Of a stretch of 63,545 nt of DNA, positions 33,092-41,460 are shown in pieces (positions within the stretch are counted from its first letter, which is position 1; the number at the start of each line of letters is the position of its first letter). Position numbers and translations under genes: made by a program. Under the pieces are notes generated by a model, which did not search any database, had not been told where the DNA came from, and saw only the letters and a list, made by a program, of their open reading frames with translations. The stretch is from a virus, in IMG/VR virus record IMGVR_UViG_3300022536_000073, positions 1 to 63,545 of that record. One strand, given 5' to 3'.

Positions 33092-33478
33092 ATGATCAAT
33101 GCCCGAATTATCTCACCAGACGCTACCTTGAATAATTTCACAGAGTTAAGCACCGTTAAAATCACCCCAGGAGAGAATGCTGATGTAGCTATTCGTCTTT
33201 TTGACGAAAATAAAGACATCCGGTACGTAACGGCGGCTACAGCACAAGTTAAGTTGAGGTTCACCAATAAAGACGGCACCACCCTAGAAAAGACGGCCAC
33301 CGCAGTGGATGTCGGCGATAGATCCATGTGGCGGATATCCCTCACACAAATGGAGACTGCTAACCTGGGGGGCACCAATATTGAGGTAGAACTTGATCTC
33401 GCTAACGACGATGTGACGGTATGGCTTGCCGCAATTCGAGGCGGGGTTTCTCTAGTCTTAACCTCGGGGAACTGTTAA
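33092..33478 (+). CDS. beta-rich structural protein, 128 aa
   Basis: Ig-like beta pattern (VKITPGENADVAIRLFDENK to VEVELDLANDD region). Comparable to small baseplate or head-decoration domains. Stop and next start overlap as TAATG. No specific family recognised. Confidence 0.6.
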   Translation: MINARIISPDATLNNFTELSTVKITPGENADVAIRLFDENKDIRYVTAATAQVKLRFTNKDGTTLEKTATAVDVGDRSMWRISLTQMETANLGGTNIEVELDLANDDVTVWLAAIRGGVSLVLTSGNC

Positions 33479-34320
33479 TGGGTGTAGTAAATGGCGGAAA
33501 AGACGGTTTAGTCGTCGACAGCACTTTCAATACTAAGTCAGAAGCTTTGGTAGATGTAGACAAGCTCCGGGGGGTGTACCTCTTTGGGCTTGATATCAAA
33601 AACCCAAATACCGGAAAACCCCTCCCAGATGACGTTTATCAACAATATATCGATAACGCCGTATCGATGCTTGAGCACTACCTAGACATCTCAATCACTC
33701 CCGTAAGAGATCACGTAGAGCACAAAGATTATCGTCTAAACGACTATGCTGATTGGGGTTTTTATTATTTAAACAACTTCCCGGCTATCTGCATCCGTAA
33801 AATCGAATTAGTTTACTTTAGAGACGAAAACGGAGACCCCGAAGTAGTTCAGACCATCCCCAATAACTGGGTACGTCTCCAAGCCCATGACGGGATTGTG
33901 CGACTTATTCCAAACGCTAGGTTCCCCGCCAATCTTCAGATCTCTCAAACCGGGTCCTATTTCCCAGAGATTCTAAGAAGCCAATTCGTCCCCCATTTGT
34001 GGCAGATTACCTATGATTACGGTTTTGAGCCCGGTAAGATCCCTGTACTGGTGAATCAGGCTATCTCTATTTTAGCCTCTATCCAAGCCCTTGTCGTAGG
34101 CGGTAACCTCGTTCTGGGGGCAGGTATTGCGGGCTCTAGTATTTCCTTAGACGGGTTAAGTCAATCGATTCAAACCACTCAGTCTGCGGAGAACTCTGCT
34201 TACTCAGCTACTATTAAAGATTACGGGGACCGACTTTTTGGGAAGACAAAAGATGATCCGACAGCAATCCTGACTATTCTCAAGAAGTACTACAAAGGGA
34301 CTAATATTAGTATTATTTAG
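33478..34320 (+). CDS. neck/head-tail connector protein (probable)
   Basis: 280 aa. The pattern of an N-terminal helix binding region (YQQYIDNAVSMLEHYLDISI), beta strands with RIELVYFRDENGD-like turns, and a helical C-terminus with hydrophobic Gly-rich repeats resembles adaptor proteins that attach below the portal. It overlaps its neighbour by 1 nt. Assigned from fold pattern and neighbourhood; direct motif evidence is weak. Confidence 0.5.
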   Translation: MGVVNGGKDGLVVDSTFNTKSEALVDVDKLRGVYLFGLDIKNPNTGKPLPDDVYQQYIDNAVSMLEHYLDISITPVRDHVEHKDYRLNDYADWGFYYLNNFPAICIRKIELVYFRDENGDPEVVQTIPNNWVRLQAHDGIVRLIPNARFPANLQISQTGSYFPEILRSQFVPHLWQITYDYGFEPGKIPVLVNQAISILASIQALVVGGNLVLGAGIAGSSISLDGLSQSIQTTQSAENSAYSATIKDYGDRLFGKTKDDPTAILTILKKYYKGTNISII

Positions 34321-34330
34321 GGAAGATGAT

Positions 34331-35335
34331 ATGAAAGCACAAAACTCAGACAATACGCTCTCTTTATTAGAAAAGCTCTCTAAAGGTGGTGTGGGCTCAG
34401 GAGTCCGTGGCCACAAAACTGCCCGAGACCCCAAAGCTCAAAAAAATAAACTCCAAAATCATCTAGAGATGCTAAAGCAGGGTGGGGTTATCCCAGGAGT
34501 TTCTACTCAATCTGGGAAACCTATCGTAACCAGCATCAAACAAGCCCGTATTCATCAATATAGCTCCCAAGACCATATGGACGCCGTAAATGCCCATTAT
34601 GAGCTAGCAGAGCGCACTCAGAAGACCCTGGATAAACTGACTGCAAGTGGGCTCGACATCCCCAAAGAGGGTAAAGAGATTGCCAAGTTTCATTTAGACA
34701 AGATGAAGGAACACATGGTAGAACGAAACCGTACCGAAGATCAAACGGAACGCAAAAAACGTGCCATGGAGTCTTATGCCAAAAAAGAAAAAGTAGAAAA
34801 AGCCGTAACCATGGTAGGTGAGGGGCAAGAGGGGGCGGACATCGATACCGGCAATTTCGCTACTGCCAGAGCTCATGCTGACCCCGAACTACTACAGAAG
34901 CTGTATGAGACCATGCAGAACTGCGATTTTGGGGATGTTAGGGACCTAGACCTAGATAAAGGTAAGCTACACCTAGCTAAAGTGGACGACGGACTATATA
35001 CGGGCTATTTTACGACTTTAAAGCCTGTTGAAGGTGGGGAGCTTGAGGATAACTCAAAAATCCGCATTGAACGCATCACCGTGCCTGATTTAGCTCAACT
35101 AATCGATGCCAAGGAGTGGAATGGGATCCCTCAAGACGTAGATGCAGAGCCTGAGGTAGAAAAGTTTAATGTAGGGGCTATCCCAGCGGCCTTTTCGGAA
35201 AACGCTCCGGAAGACGCCGATTACGCCGCTTTGACTGAGAAGTTAGCAGGACCCCCCGAGGACACCCCCATAGAAGCCCCAAGTGTGGAACAAAAGATCC
35301 GTTTACTGGAGCTCGTGAATAAGTTAATCTCATAG
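34331..35335 (+). CDS. structural or assembly protein with GGxGSGxxGH motif
   Basis: Starts with the phage-typical KGGVGSGVRGHKT module and a basic helical region, then an acidic beta domain (LDLDKGKLHLAKVDDGLYTG) and an acidic C-terminus. GGxGSGxxGH motifs are often seen in phage structural polyproteins and near cleavage sites. It could be a substrate of the prohead protease. Function not established. Confidence 0.6.
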   Translation: MKAQNSDNTLSLLEKLSKGGVGSGVRGHKTARDPKAQKNKLQNHLEMLKQGGVIPGVSTQSGKPIVTSIKQARIHQYSSQDHMDAVNAHYELAERTQKTLDKLTASGLDIPKEGKEIAKFHLDKMKEHMVERNRTEDQTERKKRAMESYAKKEKVEKAVTMVGEGQEGADIDTGNFATARAHADPELLQKLYETMQNCDFGDVRDLDLDKGKLHLAKVDDGLYTGYFTTLKPVEGGELEDNSKIRIERITVPDLAQLIDAKEWNGIPQDVDAEPEVEKFNVGAIPAAFSENAPEDADYAALTEKLAGPPEDTPIEAPSVEQKIRLLELVNKLIS

Positions 35336-35339
35336 CCTT

Positions 35340-35348
35340 TGATATAAT
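35340..35348 (+). promoter_or_regulatory. extended -10 promoter (TGATATAAT)
   Basis: CCTTTGATATAATTAAG; leader with AATTA/TAATT hairpin and TAGGAG before ATG 35388. Confidence 0.72.
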
Positions 35349-35387
35349 TAAGTTAAGTAATTACTGTAATTTTAGGAGACCCTCAAA

Positions 35388-36476
35388 ATGTCTGACCTCA
35401 ACACCGAAATCGAAGAAATGGCCGAAAAGATGGAAAAATCAACTAAAGAGCCAAAAGAGCTTTTAATTGAAACCCTCCAAGAAATGGGCCCAGATAAACT
35501 TCGTGAGAAAATCCCTACTCTGAATAAGTCCGAAAAAGAAGTTCTTTTTAACGCCCTAGAGGAGATGAAAAAGGCCGTGTCTATGGACGACGCATACGCT
35601 GCTCCCGTTATCGAAGGTGATATTGAGGACACTAAACTTCAAGAAGAAATCGCTAGTGATGATGCTGACGAGAAGCTAGTGAAGCCAGAAGCCGCTAAAC
35701 ACAACCACCAAGGTGACGTGAGTCCTGAGGGTCGTGACGGTCACGTGATCAAAGGTATGTCAGACAAAGAAGAAGACAAAAAGATCGCTGAAAAAGAAGC
35801 TAAAAAAGAAGTCAAAGAACACGAAAAAGAAATGCATGCTAAAAAAGCTTGTATGACTAAATCAGAGGATGAAGAAATGAAAGAAAAGTTAATTGCTCTT
35901 AAAAAGTCTATTGAAGAAGAGGTGGGCGAAAGAGCTACTCCTGAGCTAGTTAAAGCTGAGATGAAAAAGCGTATGCTTAAAGAAGAAGGCCAACTAGGGG
36001 ACGCTCCAGAAATGGAAAAAGAGAAGACTCGTGGCGACAAAGCCCGCCCCGAAGCCATCAAAGTCGAAGAAGAGAATAGAGAGGCTCAAGACAAAGTAGA
36101 CGATAAGAGTCAAGGCCAAGAAAAAAAGATGAAGAAGTCTGTTAACTGGGCCGATGAGAATGAGCTATTTAAGTCATCTAAAGGTGGGCGTAACCACTCG
36201 TTCTCTGTAGGGGCTTACTACGACGAAGCCATTAAAAAGAGCGAAGAAGAGCCAAAAGAAGAAGTTAAAAAATCTGAAGGCGAAGCTAAAGAGGACTTGA
36301 ATGACATCATCGAAAAGGGCGGAGACGCGTCTTGGGACGACGTCACGACCGAGCGTATGATCAAGTCCAACAAAGAAAAGGTTACTGGTAGGTTCTATAA
36401 ATCTTTCGCTACTAACGAGATCGCAGAAGCTTTGGGCCTTACTGAGGAACAAGCTAAAGAGGTTCTCGGAGAGTAA
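35388..36476 (+). CDS. highly charged scaffold-like protein, 362 aa
   Basis: Lys/Glu-rich from end to end, with long helices and few hydrophobic residues (KKIAEKEAKKEVKEHEKEMH). A short folded patch (ENELFKSSKGGRNHSFSVGA) and a C-terminal helix-turn (ALGLTEEQAKEVLGE) stand out. Composition resembles scaffolds or internal core proteins. It sits with neck genes and has its own promoter, then a terminator. Function unknown. Confidence 0.6.
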   Translation: MSDLNTEIEEMAEKMEKSTKEPKELLIETLQEMGPDKLREKIPTLNKSEKEVLFNALEEMKKAVSMDDAYAAPVIEGDIEDTKLQEEIASDDADEKLVKPEAAKHNHQGDVSPEGRDGHVIKGMSDKEEDKKIAEKEAKKEVKEHEKEMHAKKACMTKSEDEEMKEKLIALKKSIEEEVGERATPELVKAEMKKRMLKEEGQLGDAPEMEKEKTRGDKARPEAIKVEEENREAQDKVDDKSQGQEKKMKKSVNWADENELFKSSKGGRNHSFSVGAYYDEAIKKSEEEPKEEVKKSEGEAKEDLNDIIEKGGDASWDDVTTERMIKSNKEKVTGRFYKSFATNEIAEALGLTEEQAKEVLGE

Positions 36477-36523
36477 AGTTTATTCACTCATTTTGTGGCT
36501 AGCGCCTCAATACGGTGGGGTTT

Positions 36524-36560
36524 GGGAGGGGGAGCTGGTTTCAGCCCCCTCCCGTTTTTG
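36524..36560 (+). terminator. rho-independent terminator
   Basis: Stem GGGAGGGGG(A)GCTG with CAGCCCCCTCCC and a GTTT loop, followed by TTTTTG. Confidence 0.88.
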
Positions 36561-36570
36561 TTTTAGGAGT

Positions 36571-36804
36571 ATGAAAATGGCAATGCCTCAATGGTTAAAA
36601 GACGTGATTAGTTTCATCAACGGTTTTCGTAAGTTTACTGTTATGGTATTGCTACTCGTCACAGGGATCTCTTTCCGAGTCACAGACTTCATCACGGGCT
36701 CTGAATTCGTAGAACTCCTCAGATACACGACAGTAGCCTACATGGGCACAAACGCGCTAGAACATATGTCTAAAGCCGTTGTGGAATGGGTTAAAAAGAA
36801 GTAA
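36571..36804 (+). CDS. small holin-like membrane protein, 77 aa
   Basis: ATG 36571 with TAGGAG upstream is preferred. One or two membrane segments (FTVMVLLLVTGISFRV and LLRYTTVAYMGTNAL), a charged C-terminal tail (VVEWVKKK) and small size fit class II or III holins. Sitting after a terminator and close to structural genes, it may time lysis. Holin role is inferred. Confidence 0.55.
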   Translation: MKMAMPQWLKDVISFINGFRKFTVMVLLLVTGISFRVTDFITGSEFVELLRYTTVAYMGTNALEHMSKAVVEWVKKK

Positions 36805-36827
36805 AAGCAACTTAAGAGTGAACTCCG

Positions 36828-36836
36828 TGATATAAT
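36828..36836 (+). promoter_or_regulatory. extended -10 promoter (TGATATAAT)
   Basis: CCGTGATATAATTGATG; about 70 nt before the next credible start at 36906. Confidence 0.7.
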
Positions 36837-36905
36837 TGATGAGTACGGGAGCGAAGACTTCGACTAAGCCGTTCGCATTGACGAGATTAAGAGAGGTTGG
36901 CATCG

Positions 36906-37238
36906 ATGAGCTACCGGAAACGGAACATCGGAAACTGGAACCAAGGCAAAGCCTACAAGGGCACAAGAAAGGCCAAAGAACGTCAATATGGCGTGAAAGA
37001 GGTCAATCAGCAGTTAGCTGAGGATCAAGACCCAAACTTTAGGTATCGACACTACTCTCATACTAAGAATGAGGTAGAGAGTTTGAAAGCTCAGCTCCAG
37101 CGTTACGAGCACTTGTACGAGACCTGCAAAAAAGCCGGCAGAGACATGTGGCGAAATTATTGGTTAGACTGCGCCAAAAAAGCGCGAAAGAAATTAACAA
37201 AGGTTGAGCAAGAGTCTCAGCAACGGAGCGGGAACTAG
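36906..37238 (+). CDS. hypothetical basic coiled-coil protein, 110 aa
   Basis: ATG 36906 with AGAGAGG upstream. Strongly basic N-terminus (SYRKRNIGNWNQGKAYKG) and a helical C-terminal half. A shorter alternative frame starting at 36840 is considered a shadow. TAGTG overlap with the next gene. Confidence 0.6.
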   Translation: MSYRKRNIGNWNQGKAYKGTRKAKERQYGVKEVNQQLAEDQDPNFRYRHYSHTKNEVESLKAQLQRYEHLYETCKKAGRDMWRNYWLDCAKKARKKLTKVEQESQQRSGN

Positions 37239-38053
37239 TGTCAGATAAACACGGCCACAATAGGAAAACTAAAAATGTCCCCTCTTGGAAGGTCAAGGAG
37301 TCTGAACTCCAAGAAGAGACCGCTCCCATTGAGCGTGTTGACCTAGACCCCTTTAAGTTCGAACGTTTAATCGAGCAAAAGGGCGTGAATGTGAAAGTAT
37401 TCCGCACCAGCTACTGTCCTAAAGTTAAGTCCGTAGACGGGGCTGAACATGAGATCGATTGCGTGATTTGCAATGGTTCGGGCTTTGTAGACCTCGACCC
37501 TATCTGCGTCAAAGCCTTCATGCAGACCCAAGAGTTAGAGAAAATGCATAACGTCGAGGGGTTCGTAGACGGTAACCAAGTCCTAATGACCTTCCCTATC
37601 GGAGTAGAACTCCAGTACTTTACTAAAGTGGAATTAGAGGACTTCACAGACATTTTCATGCAACGAGTTTTAAGGTCCCCAGGAACTAATACGGACGTCT
37701 TGAAATACAACGCTTGTCGGGTAAACTTTATCTTGGACTATAATAATGTCCGTTACTACCAAGATCAAGACTTCAAGATCGATCAAAATGGGAATATTGA
37801 GTGGGGGTTAGGCAACACTCCCGCAGACAACCTTCCTTACTCTGTGCATTATGAAGCGGCAGTTCAGTTCCGAGCTACCCGAGCTATGCACGTCAATAGG
37901 TTTAGTCAATATAAGACCGCAGGTAAGATCGAGCACTTGAAGTATCAAGAGCAGTGGCTCATGACCAAGGAATTCTTGGTGAAGCGTCTGGATGAAAACG
38001 GCAACGAACTAGAACAGTCCCCTTACGATAACCACACTATTGTGGAAGAGTAG
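37238..38053 (+). CDS. structural protein with CxxCxG zinc motif, 271 aa
   Basis: GTG start coupled to the preceding stop. Cysteines at CPKVK and CVICNGSGFV suggest a zinc site near residues 57-85. The rest is beta-rich (VELQYFTKVELEDFTDIFMQ). In phages such proteins occur between connector and tail genes; neck or tail-completion is the likely role. Convergent with the next minus-strand gene, 1 nt apart. Confidence 0.55.
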   Translation: MSDKHGHNRKTKNVPSWKVKESELQEETAPIERVDLDPFKFERLIEQKGVNVKVFRTSYCPKVKSVDGAEHEIDCVICNGSGFVDLDPICVKAFMQTQELEKMHNVEGFVDGNQVLMTFPIGVELQYFTKVELEDFTDIFMQRVLRSPGTNTDVLKYNACRVNFILDYNNVRYYQDQDFKIDQNGNIEWGLGNTPADNLPYSVHYEAAVQFRATRAMHVNRFSQYKTAGKIEHLKYQEQWLMTKEFLVKRLDENGNELEQSPYDNHTIVEE

Positions 38054-38212
38054 TTAATCCTTTTCATCTAATTCGGGCATCTTAAAATCGATTTTAGGCA
38101 GTGGGACATAAGTCTCAAACACCGCGACCTCATCATCTACTCTCATGACTACCGGCTTCTTCATGCCTTCGGCAGCCTTTTTAAGGTTCTCAATAAAATC
38201 CTCTATGATCAT
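38054..38212 (-). CDS. hypothetical protein, 52 aa
   Basis: Short alpha-beta protein (MIIEDFIENLKKAAEGMKK start). It lies at the end of a long minus-strand run, overlapping the upstream zinc-ribbon gene by 4 nt. Function unknown. Confidence 0.55.
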   Translation of the reverse strand: MIIEDFIENLKKAAEGMKKPVVMRVDDEVAVFETYVPLPKIDFKMPELDEKD

Positions 38213-38373
38213 GCTTTTTCTTCCTCATATCCAGGCACTTCTTTGCCCTTGCGGACGTAGGCGTAGCACTTCAAACAGTAGTAATCTGAGCATACCTCAT
38301 CATTTTGGAGATAATGACAACCTACTTCCGAAGGCGCACCGCAAATTTTACAAACTTCATCGTTCTCACTCAT
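38209..38373 (-). CDS. zinc-ribbon protein, 54 aa
   Basis: ATG 38373 forms an ATGA overlap with the gene upstream. Two cysteine pairs, CKIC near the start and CLKC later, probably one zinc ribbon. Function unknown. Confidence 0.6.
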   Translation of the reverse strand: MSENDEVCKICGAPSEVGCHYLQNDEVCSDYYCLKCYAYVRKGKEVPGYEEEKA

Positions 38374-38639
38374 GCCGCATCTTTCCATCGGTCTCGATCT
38401 CGGTCGCACCCGCAACACTCAATACAAGCGTCGCAGCTAATACACAACCAGGTCACGTATTTTCCGCATTCAGGGCACCAGGAGTACTCTGTTTTATCCC
38501 TATAGATCCAGTTTAACACAGAAGCAAGCACAATAACACCTAAAAGTATCAAAGCGATCTCTGGACTTTCCGTTTCCGGATCACTTGGGAAACGCCTCAT
38601 AGTGGCGTAGGCTTGAGTTAAAGTAAAAGCGTTTAACAT
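38370..38639 (-). CDS. membrane protein with cysteine-rich C-terminus, 89 aa
   Basis: One transmembrane helix (IALILLGVIVLASVLNWIY), then nine cysteines (CPECG, CISCDAC, CCGC), a double zinc ribbon. Predicted single-pass membrane protein with a cytoplasmic or periplasmic metal domain. Unknown role. Confidence 0.6.
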   Translation of the reverse strand: MLNAFTLTQAYATMRRFPSDPETESPEIALILLGVIVLASVLNWIYRDKTEYSWCPECGKYVTWLCISCDACIECCGCDRDRDRWKDAA

Positions 38640-38950
38640 TTCAAATACTCATCCACACTCACGGTACTAATCTCTAAGTCTGTGTCTTGGGCCTTTTTGA
38701 CGTATCCAGAATAGACCTCTTCACTCAAATTGGTAAATCCTCGGCAGTTTTTGTGACATTTATATACTGAACCCGACACATTCTTCATGAGGTAGAAATC
38801 TCCATCTTCGATCACTTCCCCTAGGCCAGAAGACAATCGCCACGATTCTCCGCTTAAGTACCCACCTAACCATCCAGCGAGGACTTTATAAACCGGATCT
38901 TTATCGCCATCTTTTATTTTAATGATTTCCCATCTATCAGGTGTGGTCAT
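38633..38950 (-). CDS. hypothetical protein, 105 aa
   Basis: Starts TTPDRWEIIKI and contains KVLAGWLGGYLSGESWRLSS and YKCHKNCRG, a pattern I recall from many phage genomes without assigned function. Small alpha-beta fold with a possible zinc site. Confidence 0.62.
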   Translation of the reverse strand: MTTPDRWEIIKIKDGDKDPVYKVLAGWLGGYLSGESWRLSSGLGEVIEDGDFYLMKNVSGSVYKCHKNCRGFTNLSEEVYSGYVKKAQDTDLEISTVSVDEYLKC

Positions 38951-38954
38951 CTTT

Positions 38955-39245
38955 TTACTCCTTGATCCCTAGAAGTTGATTTACTTCTTTTAAAATCTTA
39001 CGAGCTGAAGTCCCATTGTCGGAGTTAACGAGCATTACATCGCAGCCTTCCTTAGCGGCTCCCTCTGAATCCATCGCGTAAAACTTCAAGCCTTCCTTCA
39101 TCTTCAAAACCGCTTTCACTAATGCTTTGACGGTTTCCTCGTTAGCTTGAGCTCTAAAATACTCGTCTGGGAGCGGATTCTTTGATCCTTTTTCTTCCCA
39201 TTCGCAGGCTTCTAGAAGTTTCTCTAAATCAATCGGTCGGGTCAT
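38955..39245 (-). CDS. hypothetical protein, 96 aa
   Basis: Helical, mixed-charge protein with no membrane segment or metal motif. Overlaps the gene upstream by 4 nt. Confidence 0.58.
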   Translation of the reverse strand: MTRPIDLEKLLEACEWEEKGSKNPLPDEYFRAQANEETVKALVKAVLKMKEGLKFYAMDSEGAAKEGCDVMLVNSDNGTSARKILKEVNQLLGIKE

Positions 39246-39454
39246 CGTACCCTCACTTCGTGAGATTTGAGTGGCACCGTGAAGCTTGTGAGATCTTTAG
39301 TTGTGATCTCGGCAAATTTGTTGTCGATGATAACGATATCCAGGACATCAAATTCGACTTTCAAATCTCGTACCTCAACTTCGCTATCTGCCTCCTTTCG
39401 GGTTGAAATATAGCCTTGAAAAATTCCTTGATCAAATTCTAGTGTCTGTTTCAT
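39242..39454 (-). CDS. hypothetical beta-rich protein, 70 aa
   Basis: Repeated short beta strands (VEVRDLKVEFDVLDIVIIDN). AGGAG precedes ATG 39454. No family recognised. Confidence 0.55.
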   Translation of the reverse strand: MKQTLEFDQGIFQGYISTRKEADSEVEVRDLKVEFDVLDIVIIDNKFAEITTKDLTSFTVPLKSHEVRVR

Positions 39455-39777
39455 CTTTCCTCCTTAAAAAATACCTTTCTTCGCTCATAATCCTCGCGAC
39501 TGATCGGGTTAGGGTGGTCTACCACGAGAAATTCTTGACCGTATTCGTCGTAATCAACCGACAAAACATGCGTAGTTTTCCCCGCAGTTCCGTAGTGAGT
39601 AACTGCACCTGAATCTGACCCGCCGATGGTCTTGACCTCACCTTCGCGAACCATGCGCTTGAATTCTTCCTGGCTTTTAAGTTTTACTCTCATCTTCCCT
39701 TCTCTCACGGAGTCAATCCAAGCGTCACAAATTTCCCAATCAGGGTGATACTCTTTGCAGTGATTGCATTTGTTCAT
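39451..39777 (-). CDS. hypothetical protein with N-terminal CxxC, 108 aa
   Basis: MNKCNHCKEYHPDWEIC suggests a zinc site; the remainder is a mixed domain with charged ends. Function unknown. Confidence 0.58.
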   Translation of the reverse strand: MNKCNHCKEYHPDWEICDAWIDSVREGKMRVKLKSQEEFKRMVREGEVKTIGGSDSGAVTHYGTAGKTTHVLSVDYDEYGQEFLVVDHPNPISREDYERRKVFFKEER

Positions 39778-39799
39778 CTTTCATCTTCCCTCCACTCTC

Positions 39800-40615
39800 T
39801 TAAACTCGATTACCCAGACCCATCAATCTTTTGAACGCTTCCCGCGCTTGGAGCGGTACCACTGCATTGCCCAAGGCTTTAATTCGGTCCACTCTAAACT
39901 GTATCCCATTAGCCACTCGACCCACGTCGGGTTCAATGGACCAGGGAGGTGCTCCGAAAGCGGTTTTGCGTTCTTTTTCTTGCCCCTCGAGGAGCTTTTC
40001 CAGTCCCGACTTGTTGGCATAGGCCAAAGATTCTTTCGAGCCATTGTTGAAAGGCTCGGTCTGCTTTTCCCTACTCGACCCGCTCCGCCGCCCCGATTCG
40101 TTCCCGCTTCGCTCGCTGCGGGAGTGGGCCAGTAAGAACCACCTTTTTCTAAGGTGTGGGGCTCCAAGTTCTGCGGCAGAAACACACGTCCATCGACAGT
40201 CATACCCCAAATCGGTAAATGCCCCGATGACTTCCTTAAGTCCGCGAGTTCTAATGGCTGGGACGTTTTCGAGAAACACCCAAGGCGAGTTTGTTTCTTC
40301 GACGAGTCGGATAACTTCGAAGAAAAGTCCGCTTCGCCCTCCTTCCAAGCCCTTTCCATGTCCTGCAACGCTAATGTCCTGGCACGGGAACCCTCCGTAA
40401 ACGATGTCCACTCTGGACGATGGAAGATAACTTCCTTTGAGTGTTCGCACGTCATCCCAGATTGGAGCGACGGGCAGTTTCCCTTCTGACATCCTCGACA
40501 AGAGAACGCCTTGACAGTATCGATCGACCTCACAGTAGGCGACGGGTCTGACCCATGGTGCCAAGGCCATGGTGAGTCCTCCGATGCCACTAAATAAATC
40601 CAAGCCATTTAACAC
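39800..40615 (-). CDS. dcm: C5-cytosine DNA methyltransferase (Dcm-type)
   Basis: All core motifs are visible: I LDLFSGIGGL, IV GGFPCQDIS with the catalytic Cys78, VI ENVP (Glu116), VIII LGAPHLRKRWF and X RIKALGNAVVP. At 271 aa it is compact, with a short target-recognition region (about 170-235). The GTG start has AGGA 10 nt upstream. It would methylate phage DNA against restriction. A long ORF overlaps it almost entirely in another frame of the same strand. Confidence 0.92.
   Translation of the reverse strand: MLNGLDLFSGIGGLTMALAPWVRPVAYCEVDRYCQGVLLSRMSEGKLPVAPIWDDVRTLKGSYLPSSRVDIVYGGFPCQDISVAGHGKGLEGGRSGLFFEVIRLVEETNSPWVFLENVPAIRTRGLKEVIGAFTDLGYDCRWTCVSAAELGAPHLRKRWFLLAHSRSERSGNESGRRSGSSREKQTEPFNNGSKESLAYANKSGLEKLLEGQEKERKTAFGAPPWSIEPDVGRVANGIQFRVDRIKALGNAVVPLQAREAFKRLMGLGNRV
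39823..40608 (-). CDS. overlapping ORF nested in dcm (WPTP/LNPxWVEWLMG family)
   Basis: Same strand as dcm but another frame; 261 codons without a stop. It is not random in sequence: GSYWPTPAAS, NLWPMPTSRDWKSSSRG and GPLNPTWVEWLMGYSLEWTE resemble a phage protein family that I recall from annotated genomes, usually beside Dcm. ATG 40608 has its own GGAGG 8 nt upstream. The C-terminal part is the +1 reading of the Dcm segment WSIEPDVGRVANG. Whether the protein is made is uncertain. Confidence 0.5.
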   Translation of the reverse strand: MAWIYLVASEDSPWPWHHGSDPSPTVRSIDTVKAFSCRGCQKGNCPSLQSGMTCEHSKEVIFHRPEWTSFTEGSRARTLALQDMERAWKEGEADFSSKLSDSSKKQTRLGCFSKTSQPLELADLRKSSGHLPIWGMTVDGRVFLPQNLEPHTLEKGGSYWPTPAASEAGTNRGGGAGRVGKSRPSLSTMARKNLWPMPTSRDWKSSSRGKKKNAKPLSEHLPGPLNPTWVEWLMGYSLEWTELKPWAMQWYRSKRGKRSKD

Positions 40616-40815
40616 CCCTCCCCCTTCCTGATCTGCTCATGCTTCCTCTTGAATCTCGAATCAGAGGCTCTTTTCATAATGGACAAGATCTGAGTGAGCG
40701 CGACAAGGAATTCACCGGAGAAAGGTATCTCGTGATTGTGGCATTCTTCCTCGCCGATAGCGTAGCTGTATGAGACCTTATCCCCTTCGAGCTTTAGCGA
40801 CATTTCCAGTTTCAC
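40609..40815 (-). CDS. hypothetical protein, 68 aa
   Basis: Beta start and helical, basic end. It overlaps dcm by 7 nt at its 3' end; no motif recognised. Confidence 0.55.
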   Translation of the reverse strand: MKLEMSLKLEGDKVSYSYAIGEEECHNHEIPFSGEFLVALTQILSIMKRASDSRFKRKHEQIRKGEGC

Positions 40816-41264
40816 TCACAAGCCCCCTTCCTAATCCGCTCGGCTCGGGCGAGGACTTGGTGGGCCATGGTGCCATCCTCGTATTGAAATTCTGCACCTT
40901 CTGCACCACCACAGAGGATATTAAGTGGCTCTCCGCTAGGGGTTTCAGGTGCATACTCGTCGTCACCACAATACTCAAAATGCGACCCATCTGCGTAATG
41001 GCTTAACCCCTCCCTCAATACCCCATTCTCTCGCTTCAATTTTTCAACTTCCTTTGCCCACTGCTCGGATTGACGAATGAGCCTGGCTTGATTGCGCTCG
41101 TCTTCTTGCTTGAGGGATTTGATTTCTTCTTGCGCTAGCTCCCATGCTTTGTTGAAGCCTTCCTTATATATCCCCTCCCCGACGGTCCAACCACGGTACT
41201 CTGCCAACTTCTCCGCCATCTCGTCCCGCTGCTTTGCAATGTGTTCAGGTAGTTTAGGGGTCAT
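40812..41264 (-). CDS. hypothetical coiled-coil protein, 150 aa
   Basis: Helical coil (EEIKSLKQEDERNQARLIRQ onward) with a C-terminal folded part containing Cys-Gly-rich CGGAEGAEF. Its C-terminal AERIRKG echoes the QIRKGEGC end of the neighbouring gene, hinting at a local duplication. Unknown function. Confidence 0.6.
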   Translation of the reverse strand: MTPKLPEHIAKQRDEMAEKLAEYRGWTVGEGIYKEGFNKAWELAQEEIKSLKQEDERNQARLIRQSEQWAKEVEKLKRENGVLREGLSHYADGSHFEYCGDDEYAPETPSGEPLNILCGGAEGAEFQYEDGTMAHQVLARAERIRKGACE

Positions 41265-41458
41265 TTTGAATCTCCAGTAGTAGAAAAGGTTTTAAAAGAT
41301 CTTGGTTTACCACAGGTATTGCACATGCCCCCTGTGCCAACATCTTCTAAAGGGCATGTACATTCGGAAATTTCTTTACTCGACGGGCAATAAGGGCACT
41401 CAATAACACTAGGTGCAAATACACGACCGCACTCAGAGCATTTCCAGCCTTCACTCAT
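41261..41458 (-). CDS. zinc-ribbon protein, 65 aa
   Basis: Three cysteine pairs, CSEC, CPYC and CNTC, giving one or two rubredoxin-like zinc ribbons. Unknown function. Confidence 0.6.
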   Translation of the reverse strand: MSEGWKCSECGRVFAPSVIECPYCPSSKEISECTCPLEDVGTGGMCNTCGKPRSFKTFSTTGDSK

Positions 41459-41460
41459 TA

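Noticed and set aside
36840-37021. 60-aa ORF starting 4 nt after an extended -10
   Set aside because: Its start is too close to the -10 to be included in a transcript, and the 110-aa frame at 36906 has a ribosome site and a coupled neighbour.
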